Below are positions 21,350 through 32,402 of a stretch of 64,000 nt of DNA, in pieces. Location: positions 248,001 to 312,000 of the forward strand of contig CANTFK010000966.1 of assembly GCA_947646735.1 (NCBI GenBank). Reading direction: 5' to 3'. A program made the position numbers and the translations under genes. The notes beneath the pieces are model-generated. The model saw only the letters and a list, made by a program, of their open reading frames with translations, did no database searches and had not been told where the DNA came from. Origin of the DNA: Peronospora farinosa (Eukaryota; Oomycota; Peronosporomycetes; Peronosporales; Peronosporaceae). Each line of letters starts with the position of its first letter. The stretch's first letter is position 1.

Positions 21350-22830
21350 AAGCCCATTTGGACATACACGAGCGACTGGTGATGAGGTACCCGCGTCCAA
21401 CGCGGATTCCTCTTCGATCATCGATTCCTCTGTCGTCGGTCTCGTATACGGGAAGTCGTTCACCTTCCTTGTCGCCTGATCGGCAATGACGCTCGACTTA
21501 CAGTTGACGTCATCATCGGTTTCGTTAGACTGATGCGGATATGTGATCTCTTGTGGATCCACATACCGTTTTAGACGACCCACGTGAAATACGTAGTGCG
21601 TCTTCATATACGGTGGGAGATTGAGCCTATGGTTTAGGTCTCTAATTTCCTCGACCACCGTAAATGGCCCAATGAATCGAGACAGTGGCTTAGTAGTACC
21701 ACCAGGTAGTACATAAATTGCATTTTTAGGTAGGGTAGCAGTACTTAATAGCACTTTGTCCCTCACACTAAACTGTTCATTGTTTTTGCGACCATGCTGG
21801 TCTTCGCTCACGCTTTTAGCATCCAGCTCGCCTATGACGCCTCCAAGAGGTCGTTCATGGATCGACGCTGTTGATAACACTATAGTGTCATCATCAAGGA
21901 GCACTGGCATTTCTTGCCGTGCCTTCTCTGTGACACCTATAGGCGTCGTGACCACTGCTAAATTAGCAGTGTCACTAGGGAAACCTTGGCCCTTTTTTGC
22001 ATTCGTACCGAGCGAAGTGAGGGGCCCTCCCCTACTAAGACTCGGGCTGCGTACAAACGAGACTGGCGTTCGAGGATGACGCAGTCCGTTAATGTGAAAC
22101 GTTGTTTCACCCGTACTGGCGTGAACACTGTTATAAATAGCGAACTCCACGAATGACAATTGCCTGCTCCATTCTTTCATATGTCCCAACAGTACGCAAC
22201 ACATCCGCCACGAATCGATTGGCACGTTCTGCTTAGCCATCGGTCTCAAGATGATCGGCTGTTGACATAATGGAGCTTGCTTCCCAGAAACTCATACACA
22301 TGACACCAAAAACCTGACGTAAAACGTGGGTTCCGATCCGATACTATGGACTCAGGCATCCCGTGTAATAGGTACACATGAGACATAAACAAGAGGGCAG
22401 CCTCTTTTCCTGAGATCTTGGTGCTACATGGTGCCAAATACACCATCTTGCTCAGTCTTTCTACAAAGACGACGAGCCACGTCCTGCCGTTATGGTCAGG
22501 CGGTAAGCCAAACGATGAAGTCCAAACTGAACGACTTCCAACAATTCGTTGGAATCGGCAGTGGCTTCAGTGGCGCACTGTTAGAAGGTGCAGGCTTTAT
22601 GCGCTGACACTCTTCACAAGAGAGAATATAGTTGGCCACCCACCGATATAGGTGGGGCCACCAAAATTCCTCTGACACTCGTAAGAATGTCTTTTCACGG
22701 CCCAGATGCCCACTAGATGGCGCATCATGGCACTCGTGAAGTATCATCAGCTTGAGATCTGTGTCATGAGGGACATAGATTCTCAAGGGATCACAGGGTG
22801 ACAGTTGATGCCATAACAAGCCATCACTGT
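21197..22830 (-). pseudogene. pol: B3 integrase
   Basis: Zinc domain HECHDAPSSGHLGREKTF and LSCEECQRIKPAPSN (22750-22590), core SLDFI, SDRNPRFTSGFW and a partly lost E region, then VRDKVLLSTATLPKNA and FHVGRLKRYVDP. Shifts near 22500 and 22250. No chromodomain motif is visible after the C-terminal domain; the tail instead lies opposite the antisense coiled coil (about 21200-21350). Confidence 0.8.
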
Positions 22831-23158
22831 AGCTAAAGAGATTTTATTTCGCTTTGAAGTGCGGCAGAAGGGTAAGCTTTCGTCCACCAAAATGATCAAA
22901 CAGCAGACGACAATGTTCGTACTGGCTGTAACTCTACTTTATATTAGAGGCTATTGAGCTCGTCACATGGTAGGCCTTCATGGCTACGACTCACCTTGTG
23001 CTTTCGCACGAGACACACTTTCCTGGTGTCTTGCCTCGAATTCTGGTCTGCGCGTTAACGCGTCAGCCAAGACATTCGACTTATTTGGCTCATATTCAAC
23101 TTTAAAATTAAATTCAGAGAAGAATGTTAACCAACTCGCCATCCTAGGCAAGAGGTGC
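22831..23158 (-). pseudogene. pol: B3 RNase H C-terminus
   Basis: RMASWLTFFSEFNFKVEYEP and NKSNVLADALTRRPEFEARH, the end of a Ty3/Gypsy RNase H. The upstream part is missing at the LTR junction. Confidence 0.75.
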
Positions 23159-23765
23159 TGTAGTGGAGTGTGCTTTTGAAATTGTATGATGAGATTCCAA
23201 ATCACTCAATGTGCCGGACTGCCGAATGTCGGAGGGGGTACCCCGATGCAGCGTATGGACCTTCTTCTCACCTTGTGTACCCGTCGGCTGGTGGGTTGCA
23301 CTCTTCGGAAGACTTGGTGGTGATGTAGACGTCTGTCTCGAGGGAGGTAAACCTGGGGGCCTCGAGTGGATATGCTTCACTTTGTGGGCCGGTAGGTGGC
23401 CACTCGATCGACCTTGTCGAGAGTGGGCTTAGAGCCAAATTCTTCAGGGAGCTTGTCGTCCCTGGCCTTTTCCTTCTTGTTTCAGGGGTATCAACCACCT
23501 GAACTTTACTTGCTCCCGGACCGTGAGGTGAGGGAGACCGCCTCCGATAGCGGGTCGTGGGGGGTGTTGCTACTCGAATGAGCTCACAGGCCAAATATAT
23601 CCTGGATCTCTATTCGCACTTGAACTTCGCTACACAACTGTCTTCGACGGGGGGCCAGAATATATCCCTTCCCGGAACAGGTGGTACCTTAGAGCAAGTT
23701 TTTGTTGAGTGACGGAGTCGTGCCACGTAGATCGCAAATTGAGTAGTATATGTGAAGAAGTGCCA
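23159..23765 (-). repeat. Partial family A LTR inserted in B3
   Basis: Plus strand starts TGTAGTGGAGTGTGC at 23159 and follows the family A LTR to about 23765, with a deletion near 23735 (gtgccacg joined to tagatcg). The minisatellite half is gone. It abuts B3 RNase H directly, with no primer-binding site, so it is a 3' or solo LTR. Confidence 0.75.
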
Positions 23766-24111
23766 GAGAAATGGAAGCCCTTCGTAGTTTTTATAATAAC
23801 TGGCGTGAAAGAACTCGGAAACTCTCTTAAATGAGTGACAGGGAGTGACCAGGGCCCCGAACTGGTCTAATTTCCGTGTTCTGAGAAGGCACCATGTAGC
23901 CTTACACTACAGCCCGAAGGACCGTGCTGCTAGGGCAGGTTAGGTTGACCCCAGGTGACCGGTGGACCCAGGTGACTGGTGGACCCAGGTGATAGAAGGT
24001 ACAAGGCTTCCTTAAAGTGCAGAGATGGTACAAGTCCCTCGTACTAGAAGAGCCAGTTGTTCTTCCACAAGTTGACACGTAGGGGGTCGCCCAGGAGCGG
24101 AGTGTAGCTAA
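23766..24111. repeat. Repeat patch shared with 2340-2705
   Basis: Contains ggtgaccggtggacccaggtg copies at 23945-23995, then tacaaggcttccttaaagtgcagag and agagccagttgttcttccac, in the order seen at 2500-2703. The first half (23766-23930) matches nothing I recognise. No gene. Confidence 0.5.
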
Positions 24112-25580
24112 AGAAGACCTACATCAGTGATCACCACCAATGAGAAGGAAGCCAAACTGGTAGCCTTGTTACAGGCAGATGACCAGGTGTGTTTTTTGAA
24201 AGTGGGGAACTTTGGGCCGAGGACATAAGACAAGGATGGGCGGTCATACCGGAAGTGGACCCCTCATCCGAAGGTATTGAGTTAGAAGATATACAGATTC
24301 CTGATCCAGATGAGAACACTCCCGAAGAGGTGGACCGGTTGCGACAAATAATATGGAAGAAACGACATCTGCTGATGGGCAAAGATAACGCCTTACCCCC
24401 GGCCGCCCGAGGAGCGATATGCGATATCGATGTAGGGAACGCAAGGCCGATCGCGCAACGCGTATGGAAGGTAGCCTCTCAATTCAGGGAGAAGTTGGCC
24501 GAACTGATCAAGGGAATGTTATCGGCAAAGATCATTCAGCTTTCCACCTCGCCATGGGCCAGCCCAATTGTAATTATCGTGAAGAAGAATGGGGTCGATA
24601 TTCGATTGTGTATCGACTATCGGTTGGTGAATGATCTTACCCAGCTCATGGTATACCCGATGCCGTTGATTAACGAACTAATGGAGGACCTGGACGGAGC
24701 TTTGTGGTACTGTTCTCTTGACATGGCGAGTGGTTTTTGGGTCGTCAGTATGACCGAAAGGGCGAGATTAATCTCAGCTTTCGTTACTCCACTGGGATTA
24801 TTTGAATGGCTTCGGATGCCTTTTGAGCTTAAGAATGCGCCTCAGATATATCAAAGGTTGTTGGACAATGCGTTATATGGATTCTTACGGATTTCGCCAG
24901 GAGCTGCCACAGAAGAAACAGAGGATTTGTTCGCAACAGGGGAACCAGATACAAATTCGGGTCCCTCGATATTGGGTCGACAATCATACATTGACGATAT
25001 ACTTGTTCCTGACGAATCGTGGGACTTATTATGCCAGAAAGTGGAGCGACTGCTAGACGTGTGCGACTATTGGAATTTGTCGGTCAGTGCCGTCAAGAGT
25101 ACGTGGGGATATCGGAAGGTCGAGTATCTTGGACATCGAGTTTCCAAAGGGGGACTAGAGGCCCACCCAAAAGATCTTCAGTCTTTGGTCGACCTACCTC
25201 TACCGACAACGCTGAAGGCTATGCAGTCCTTTCTAGAAAGCCTAAATTACTACAGCAGGTACATCGAAGATTATGCCGTATACGCGTCAATCCTTTATGA
25301 ACTGAGAGAGGTGGATTTTCACGCTTGGAGGTGCAAATTGAAGGCTAACGAGGAAGTGGCGGCCCAGGAAGACGACGAAGAAAAATGGTCGAAGGTACAA
25401 GTAGCGTTTGCCATGCTCAAGAACAAGATTGCTACGGTGCCCATCCTACGACATGTCGACCCGGCTAGAGAGGCGGTCATCATTGTCTACGCAAGTGATT
25501 GGGCTATCTCGGCGTCGTTGGTGCAAAATTACGACGGCCTGTACATGCCAGTAATGTTTACGAGCCGAACCCTCAAGTAA
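24112..25580 (+). pseudogene. pol: A4 reverse transcriptase
   Basis: Upstream linker NEKEAKLVALLQADDQVCF shifts frame at a T-run (24192-24197) into FFESGELWAEDI. RT follows: STSPWASPIVIIVKKNGVDI, CIDYRLVN, YCSLDMASGFWVV (first Asp), RMPFELKNAPQIYQR and YIDDILVP (catalytic DD intact, near 24985). Connection domain: YLGHRVSKGGLEAHPKDL. Stop TAA at 25578 where A5 reads RTLKPNEINY. Confidence 0.9.
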
Positions 25581-26552
25581 AACGAGTTGAATTATAGCAC
25601 AGTGGAAAAGTAAGTGCTGGCGTTGTTACGAATATTGGAGATTTGCTTCACGATGTTGGTCACCCGACCCCTCAAGTTCCTGACGAGACATTCTACAGTA
25701 GCCTGGCTAGTGAAGTCTTCGGGATTGCAAGGTCGATTAGAAAACTGGACCGCTCTGTTGTCCCAGTGGACTTTGGAGATTGTGAAATGCAAGAAAGGCG
25801 AAGACCAGGTACTGGGGGCGTTAGCTGCCAGTATTACGCCTAGAGAAAATGTAGACTCAATTCTGTCGTCAATTGCTCCCAAAAAGCAATCCAGGCAAGT
25901 GGTCGACCTAACTACGCCCACAGTGGAACCAAACGAAGAACTGTATGTGATGAGTTTCGATGGTTCGGCCCGGGTGAAGCAAGGAGGAGGCGCCTGCAGC
26001 GCTATTGTATGGAGACTTCCTGCATGGGCTATAGTCGAAGCTGCATCAAAATATCTCGACAAGTCTACGGTGAATGAAGCTGAATATGAGGGCATGTTAC
26101 TGGGCTTTAACCTGTTGGAGCCAATGGAACGACGGCGTTTGATTATCTGTGGAGACTCCAATCTGGTTATAAGACAGATGCGTGGAGATATTGAATGCAA
26201 AGCGTCAGGTTTATCCCCGTTGCGGGCCAAGGCGTTAAGTAAGCTCCAGTCGTGGCCCACCCACGCAGTCTTACATGTGAAACGAGACTGGAATCAGAGC
26301 GCAGACCAGTTGGCCAGTGCGGCTTTATATCATCAGCAAGGGGTCGAATCGATACCGAGAGGAGAGTGGCCAGGTCTAGAAGCAATCAATCGGCTGCCAG
26401 AGGTGTTGGTCCCTAGAGACCGGGGTCAGTCGGTCAAGGTATTCGCAGTGACGAGGTCACGGTTCCCCGTCAAAATATCGGGAGAGGTCATGCAAGAAGA
26501 TGTGGTACAACAACTCCGGATGGACAGGATCCGAGATGCGCAAGAAGAGTAG
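25581..26552 (+). pseudogene. pol: A4 tandem RNase H domains
   Basis: The Ty3-type RNase H remnant (ALLRILEICF, VLGALAASITPRE) is followed by a second RNase H of cellular type: VMSFDGSARVKQGGGACSAI, VNEAEYEGMLLGFNLLE, CGDSNLVIRQMRGDIE and KRDWNQSADQLASAAL. Its acidic residues D, E, D, D are all present. Stops at 25607 (VEK-stop) and 26550. Confidence 0.9.
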
Positions 26553-26695
26553 AGCTGGGTACGCGAGGTGAAGGCATATTTGAATGGAGACTGGAATGAA
26601 CTGTCGGTGGAATCGGCCAGAACCTGCAGCAAAATGTCGGGAGACTACGAGATAAGTGAAGAAGGGCTGCTAGTTTACTGCCCCGGCCAGAGAAA
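26553..26695 (+). pseudogene. pol: A4 integrase N-terminus, left piece
   Basis: EGLLVYCPGQR leads to the A5 insertion point. Removing A5 and one GAAA copy restores CPGQRNEGDDLV in frame with the right piece at 39235. Confidence 0.85.
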
Positions 26696-28155
26696 TGTGG
26701 TGGAGAGGGATTCGCAAAATTGCTGATGCGATCCCAACTCTCCACTGGCGCCCGGACGATCGACTAACGGAGGGGGTACCCCGATTTCGTGTGTATAGCC
26801 TTCCTCACCTTGTGTACCCGTCGGTAGGGCGGGTTGCTCTCTTCTCGGTAGACTTGAGTCGATGTTGAACTTGATTGTGTTAGGGATAGGTGGGGGGGCG
26901 ATCGCGTGGAATTCCTCACACGATCGCAGTTGTTCTTGGGGTGCTCTATTTGAGTCGCCCTGATCTCCCTTGAGATCGCCTTGTCCAAAATGTAGATACT
27001 TGATCCGCTTGCCTTCTGACCACTTGAGCCGTCTCGCGATCTTGTATCTGGACTTCTTAGTCCTCTGCGTCCAATCGCAGCTTGAGTTGTTTTGTTGAGA
27101 ATTCTTGCAATCCCTGGCCAAACAATCCAGGGATATCACTTGCGTAGTATGTAGACTTCCTTGAGACGTCGGGAGGCCAAAGAATCCAGCCCGGAAGAGA
27201 AGTCGACACGTGTATTTAGAAGCAAATTGAACTCTGTTAATGTTAACCAATCAAATACCAAAACCTATGATCTTGACTATCTGTAGCTCAGGATCTGTTG
27301 CCACGTATCGCCCTTTCGGAAAAATCAGATCTTGTAATGTGGTCCACTCCAATATCGCCGCGATCTGGATCGCTACCTCACTCGGATATAATACCATTTT
27401 AGTACCAGATCGCGGTACTAAATAATTAGTACCAGATCGCGGTACTAAATAATTAATATCGGATCGCGATACTAATAATTAATATCGGATCGCGATACTA
27501 ATAATTAGTACCGGATCGCGGTACTAATAATTAATATCGGATCGCGGTACTAAATAATTAATATCGGATCGCGATACTAAATAATTAATATCGGATCGCG
27601 ATACTAATAATTAATATCGGATCGCGATACTAAATAATTAATATCGGATCGCAGTACTAAATAATTAGCATCGGATCGCGGTACTAATAGTTAATATCGG
27701 ATCGCGATACTAATAATTAGCATCGGATCGCGATCCGCCGGATCACGACTTGTCCTCTTCACCGTTTCTCAGGGTCATGTGAGATAGTTCATCTATGTGA
27801 CATGTCATATCCACCATTCCAGTCCTCCATAGCGACGTGATCCACACCAGACCGTCCTCCACATGCTTGGATGTACCCATCTTCCTCCTTAGCGACCGCG
27901 TTCACGCGGATCGCCATCGGAAATACTGGAGATCGCAATAGCGTAGTTTCTAGGCCATATTTGACCCCACATAGAAGTGCAAACTACACCATTCACTGTT
28001 TTCCATCCTATTTGACATCGTCTTGAAACCTTTCTGCGAGATCGCGACTCATCAATATTGGCCACGAGATCGCGACTCATTAATATTGGCCATTTCGGAC
28101 TTAACCGAAAATATGCGATCACACTTTGCGAACTTCACTCCTTCACTTCGCCACA
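26696..28155 (-). repeat. A5 3' LTR
   Basis: 1,460 bp, plus-strand ends TGTGGTGGAGAGGG and CACTTCGCCACA. Contains the family block ctcaccttgtgtaccc and an AT/GATCGCG array. Small ORFs here and in the 5' LTR are not supported as genes. Confidence 0.95.
27397..27735. repeat. 26-27-bp GATCGCG array in the A5 3' LTR
   Basis: Twelve copies of a unit like taataattaatatcggatcg plus cgatac. The 5' LTR has thirteen and a partial copy. It occupies the position of the gaccaatgaggg array of other family A LTRs. Confidence 0.9.
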
Positions 28156-28172
28156 TTCGTCCCCCTGCACCG
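28156..28172 (-). other. A5 polypurine tract
   Basis: Complement GTGCAGGGGGACGAA before the LTR start TGTGGCGAAG. Confidence 0.75.
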
Positions 28173-28242
28173 TTAGCCCACATACAGTGCTGGCCTAATT
28201 GTGCACTGTCTCGCTTCACTTCTTCGCGTCACTTCGTCCCTT

Positions 28243-29715
28243 ATGGCCAGATCTACACCCGAAAACGATCGCCACCCCCAAACTGGTGTGCTCGTCACGC
28301 GCGATCCAACGATGAATTCTTCTGCCGGATCGCGTATCCTGCTCCCGTCTACCCGGATAATCCTTCCTCCCGTTACGGATCGTCAAAACGCGATCTCGTT
28401 GGTTTCTTCATTGTATGACCGCCTGGAAGCCCAGGATACCATCGTGGAAAGCTATCACTCCATGGAAAATGCCTTGCAGGAGCAGGAATTTCGTGGAAAT
28501 CAGCTGGAGACGGAACTCAACTCGTATCACGAGTTGGTGCCTCGACTGTGCACATTCGTCTTGCGTCGAGATGAAGAGTTGCGTCAACAACTTGATGCCG
28601 CTCTCCACATGGCTGAAGGTCTCGACGAAGAACTGAACCAGCTAACGGATCAGTCTCAGGAGATCGCCGATCTGAAGAATGCCTTGTTTCGAGCCAATGC
28701 AGAGAAATATCGCCTGCAGGATAAATTCCGCCGTGAGGCGGCCAATCTTCAGCGAACTCTGGAAGGAAAATTCCGGCAGCAGATCGCGTCCCTCCAACAG
28801 CAACTGGACTCCATCCTCGCACAGCGTAATACAGCAGACAGTGCTTTGGCCGCTGACTTTCGACGCATGAAAAGCAAGGCATCCAAGTACAAGAAAGCTC
28901 GTTCTCAGGCCCAGCAAGCCGCGAAACAACTGCAAGAGACACTGAGCGCGCTCGAGCTTGATCATGATCGCCTCCTGAGTACGAGTATTCGGAACGACGC
29001 AGCTTTGGATCGACTTCGTACCGAAGTTGCAGATCGAGAGGCAGAGCGCGATCTGGCCATCCAGGATCGAGATTTACTTCGTTCGCATCTGGCAGAATTG
29101 GCTACGGGCTTACTTCCTTCTCCGACTAGCCTTCTCGCGCTTTCCAATCCCTCGTCACCCAATCGCAAACGTGCGTCATCTTCACCGACTCTGGACGTCC
29201 CCTGTAAACGTCCCCGCAGCGCTTCCGGTACTTCTGCTCAATCTGCGACCTCGGAGGGATCTGGCATTCCAGCGCGATCTGGTACTCCGGCGCGATCTGA
29301 TACTTCGACGCGATCTGATACTTCAGCGCGATCTAGTACTTCGGCGCGATCTGGTACTCCGGCGCGATCTGGTACTCCACCGCGATCTGGTAATTTAACG
29401 CGATCTGGTACTTCGACGCGATCTGAAATTCCGGCGCAATCCGGTATTTCGGCACAGTCTAATACTTTGGCGCGATCTGGTACTCCGGCACAATCTGGTA
29501 CTTCAGCGCGATCTGATTTCATCTCCTCAGCATTCAATACAATTTCACTGTTTTCGTCTCATTCTTTTGGTCGTTCTTGCAATTGTCTTCTTGTTTTTTG
29601 GGCCTTTACAGCCGCGATCTGGTCTTTCAGACTTTCGATCGACACTCGAATTCACATATATCCTCGTCTCCCCAGCTATACAACCATCTTGTACAGCCAT
29701 TTCCACTCTCCGTAA
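28243..29715 (+). CDS. A5 antisense accessory gene: long coiled coil, NLS-like segment, repeats
   Basis: An uninterrupted frame of 490 codons on the strand opposite A5, ending 14 bp from the pol stop (tail to tail). ATG at 28243 (MARSTPENDRHPQTG). Residues about 60-300 are a near-continuous coiled coil (EELNQLTDQSQEIADLKNAL, ANLQRTLEGKFRQQIASLQQ). A bipartite nuclear-localisation-like segment follows: NRKRASSSPTLDVPCKRPR. Next come about fourteen SGTPAR/SDTSAR hexapeptide repeats from 18-bp DNA units (29265-29515). The end is hydrophobic (CNCLLVFWAFTAAIWSF) and may be out of frame. A4 has the same coiled coil plus NLS order. Not a known protein to me. Confidence 0.75.
   Translation: MARSTPENDRHPQTGVLVTRDPTMNSSAGSRILLPSTRIILPPVTDRQNAISLVSSLYDRLEAQDTIVESYHSMENALQEQEFRGNQLETELNSYHELVPRLCTFVLRRDEELRQQLDAALHMAEGLDEELNQLTDQSQEIADLKNALFRANAEKYRLQDKFRREAANLQRTLEGKFRQQIASLQQQLDSILAQRNTADSALAADFRRMKSKASKYKKARSQAQQAAKQLQETLSALELDHDRLLSTSIRNDAALDRLRTEVADREAERDLAIQDRDLLRSHLAELATGLLPSPTSLLALSNPSSPNRKRASSSPTLDVPCKRPRSASGTSAQSATSEGSGIPARSGTPARSDTSTRSDTSARSSTSARSGTPARSGTPPRSGNLTRSGTSTRSEIPAQSGISAQSNTLARSGTPAQSGTSARSDFISSAFNTISLFSSHSFGRSCNCLLVFWAFTAAIWSFRLSIDTRIHIYPRLPSYTTILYSHFHSP
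29265..29515. repeat. 18-bp repeats in the A5 antisense gene
   Basis: About fourteen copies of gcgatctggtacttcggc, encoding SGT(P/S)AR. The word cgcgatc links it to the LTR and linker arrays of the same element. Confidence 0.9.
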
Positions 29716-29729
29716 GCGAAATAACCAAT

Positions 29730-32402
29730 TCACAAATCTTCAGCCTTCTCCTCTTCATGAGACTGCATAGCTTCGAAGCGATTACGGCGAACTTGTTCGC
29801 GCTCAAATTCCTGCAACAATGCCCCACAATTTAGATCCGCTTCATCAACCCACGATGGATCGGTATAACTCTTCCAGTAAACCTTAAATTGACGATGCAC
29901 TCGTCCAAAACGAGTTTTTCTGCCGGATCGCATACCCGCAATCTTCTCCACTTCGAACTCGTTATCTCCCAGTTGCCGCTCCCAGCTATCTTCCGGCAGA
30001 AGTGCCTCGTCGAAATCAAAACGATCTTCTTCTTCCACCGTCAACAACTGCTTCGGGCGGTCGGGGAATACTTTTACACATTTCAGCTTGGATATATGCA
30101 CGATCGGGAATAATCGATACGGCGTGCCAGCGATCTCCAGGCGAACAGCGTGATCACCACATACTTCACTCACTCGAAAAGGTCCATGCCACATATGTGC
30201 TAATTTTCGAGCAAATCCTTCCTTCACTCGATCTAGGTATAACCAAACTTGGGTACCGGTCTCGATCTCGTGAGGTTGTAAATCTTCATTATGCTGATCC
30301 GCTCGAGTCTGGATAGCCATTTTAAGTCGCTCGTTGACTACATCTCGGGCTCGCTGATAGTGTTGTTGCACATGATATCGCCATCTGCGAGGTTCGCGAT
30401 CCCGACGCCTAGTACTCCCTAATGGTAATGTAGCTTCCAACGTAGATCTCGGGTCCCAACCATGAATCAAGAAAAATGGCGTTTCGCCGCGCACCCGATC
30501 TTGAGCGGTATTGATTGCGAAAGTTAGACGTTCGGCATACTCATCCCAGTCTTGTTGATTAACGTCAGAGACATACATCTTTAATGCACGAGTCAGAGTT
30601 TGCACCATACGTTCCGCAGTTCCATTCGCTTGAGGGCGATATGCCATCGTTGCCCTTTGCCTTTGCCCAATAAGTCGATTGAACGCACGAAAAAAATCCG
30701 ACATAAACCCGGGCTCTCGATCGTGCCGTATCGCTTCACTCGCACCGAATCGTCGAAAGATACACTCCTCGTAATTCTCGGCGATCGTCTGAGCTGTTCT
30801 AGATTTGCTCGCCTTGGCAACCACATAGCCCGAAAAGAGATCGACCCAGATCAATAATTCAGTGTTGCCTTTAACGGATTTGAGCAGAGATGGAATGTGA
30901 TCCATGGCAATAATCTGGAACGGATAAGTAGCTTGTAAATTTCCCGGAGACTCTCCATTAATAACCGGATGTCCTTTTCCAGTCTCGCAATCAGTGCATT
31001 CGCTCACATATCGTTGTACACTGCGATACAAGCCTCTCCAATGAAAACGAGATCGGATCCGTTGATACGTCCTACCGATTCCCTGGTGCCCTCCTTCCAA
31101 ACTGGCATGGTAGTGATGTAGAAAATCTTGCTGAAGAGTTTCTGGCACCACCAAACGAGCAATTCCATCGCGATCTTCCGAATTTTTCACAGCTCCCGGG
31201 CAAAAAAATAGGAGATCACTTTCATCCACTTCGTAATTACTTGCAATCTTGGCGCATGACTTCGCTTCTTCCATACTGATATTCGTTATATCACCAATCA
31301 GAAAACTCTTTAGGTTAGCGATCCAACATTCCTCATCTTGAGCTTGTCGTATACGTTCACTTCGCATTTGCTGCACAAATTCTTCTTGCAAGATCTCGGG
31401 TGGTTGACGTCTTCTCCGGGTTGATCTGGTAATCGCAGCAACTTTAACCACCGATTCGGTCTGTTTCGGCTTCAACAACTCATCCAGTCTATTAAGAGTA
31501 ATGAGATCTTGGCGATCTCCTTCCGAAGTGATGACCACACCTTGTTCCTTCTGTAAAGCAGTACTCGCCAGTCGATCTGCACTTTGGTTCCAGTCGCGCT
31601 TCATGTGTAAGAACTCATGGATCGGCCATGATCGAAGCTTCTCCATTGCTTTCTGTCGCAACAACTGCAGTCCAGGAGCCTTGCAATCGATTTCACCCCG
31701 CATCTGTCGAATCACTAGGTTGGAGTCGCCACAATTGATAACTCTTCCCCTAGTCTGATTCTCCAACAGATCAAAGCCTAATAGTAAACCCCGATATTCG
31801 GCTTCGTTCACTGTTAAGACCGTTGCATATTCCGATGCAGCAGCCACAATAGTCCACTCCGGAAGTTTCCATATTATCGCACTGTATGATCCACCCTTTC
31901 GCTTGGTTCGTGCCGATCCATCGAAACTGACGACCAAGAGACTTTCATCTTCTTCCACCGTAGGCGGTGGCATACTTAGAGTTTGCCTTGGCTGTTTCCG
32001 GGGAGCGATCGCGATCAACACTTCATCGACTTCTTCACGGGGAGTTACACTTGCAGCCAGGGCACCAAGTATTTCATCTTCGCCCTTTTCACATCTCTTG
32101 ATCTCCAAATTCCAGGTCGATAATAGTGCGGCCCACCTACCTAGCCTGCCATTGAGACCGGAGGATTGCACCAACCAGGCCATCGTCGAGAAACGCGTAA
32201 GAACTTTAATCTCTCGCGAGACTAGCATGCAATAACATATATCCAAAATCCGAAGTAATGCTAGTATCTCCTTCTCGACCATTCCGTAATTGATCTCATT
32301 CGGCTTCAGCGTTCGGCTTGTAAACGTAACTGGCAAGTATGATGCCATCATACTCCTGCAACAAAGCTGCTGAAACTGCCCATTTACTCGCATATACGAC
32401 AA
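29730..32402 (-). CDS. pol: A5 pol C-terminal part: two RNase H domains, integrase, chromodomain-like tail
   Basis: About 870 authentic residues in one open frame. RNase H 1: FTSRTLKPNEINYGMVEKEI. RNase H 2 (residues about 155-285): VVSFDGSARTKRKG (D161), VNEAEYRG (E200/E202), CGDSNLVIRQM (D226), RDWNQSADRLAS (D276). Integrase: HASLEGGHQGIGRTY with CTDCETGKG (HHCC), AMDHIPSL, RHDREPGFM and NGTAERM, with 35 residues between the second D and E. The tail FKVYWKSYTDPSWVDEADL resembles a chromodomain. Catalytic residues are all present. The frame is reached from RT only through indels near 32335, 32715 and 32935. Confidence 0.9.
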   Translation of the reverse strand: MSYMRVNGQFQQLCCRSMMASYLPVTFTSRTLKPNEINYGMVEKEILALLRILDICYCMLVSREIKVLTRFSTMAWLVQSSGLNGRLGRWAALLSTWNLEIKRCEKGEDEILGALAASVTPREEVDEVLIAIAPRKQPRQTLSMPPPTVEEDESLLVVSFDGSARTKRKGGSYSAIIWKLPEWTIVAAASEYATVLTVNEAEYRGLLLGFDLLENQTRGRVINCGDSNLVIRQMRGEIDCKAPGLQLLRQKAMEKLRSWPIHEFLHMKRDWNQSADRLASTALQKEQGVVITSEGDRQDLITLNRLDELLKPKQTESVVKVAAITRSTRRRRQPPEILQEEFVQQMRSERIRQAQDEECWIANLKSFLIGDITNISMEEAKSCAKIASNYEVDESDLLFFCPGAVKNSEDRDGIARLVVPETLQQDFLHHYHASLEGGHQGIGRTYQRIRSRFHWRGLYRSVQRYVSECTDCETGKGHPVINGESPGNLQATYPFQIIAMDHIPSLLKSVKGNTELLIWVDLFSGYVVAKASKSRTAQTIAENYEECIFRRFGASEAIRHDREPGFMSDFFRAFNRLIGQRQRATMAYRPQANGTAERMVQTLTRALKMYVSDVNQQDWDEYAERLTFAINTAQDRVRGETPFFLIHGWDPRSTLEATLPLGSTRRRDREPRRWRYHVQQHYQRARDVVNERLKMAIQTRADQHNEDLQPHEIETGTQVWLYLDRVKEGFARKLAHMWHGPFRVSEVCGDHAVRLEIAGTPYRLFPIVHISKLKCVKVFPDRPKQLLTVEEEDRFDFDEALLPEDSWERQLGDNEFEVEKIAGMRSGRKTRFGRVHRQFKVYWKSYTDPSWVDEADLNCGALLQEFEREQVRRNRFEAMQSHEEEKAEDL

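Larger units (their letters stand above)
19409..23158 (-). mobile_element. B3: 3' half of a family B element
   Basis: 3' LTR, polypurine tract, antisense gene on the plus strand and pol from RNase H to integrase. It is cut inside RNase H at 23158/23159 by a family A LTR; its RT, protease and gag are not found to the right. Confidence 0.75.

Noticed and set aside
26675..27250. 191-codon frame in the A5 3' LTR, with a 161-codon version at 37801-38286
   Set aside because: It overlaps the LTR end and differs in length between the two LTRs; A4 shows no matching product. Duplicated only because LTRs are duplicated.
27397..27735. CRISPR-like array of regular 26-27-bp repeats
   Set aside because: Units are contiguous with no unique spacers, lie in a eukaryotic LTR and recur in the partner LTR. 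It is a minisatellite.
29238..29537. Minus-strand frame with DRAEVPDCAGVPDRA repeats
   Set aside because: Complement of the antisense gene hexapeptide repeats; it is not continuous with pol.
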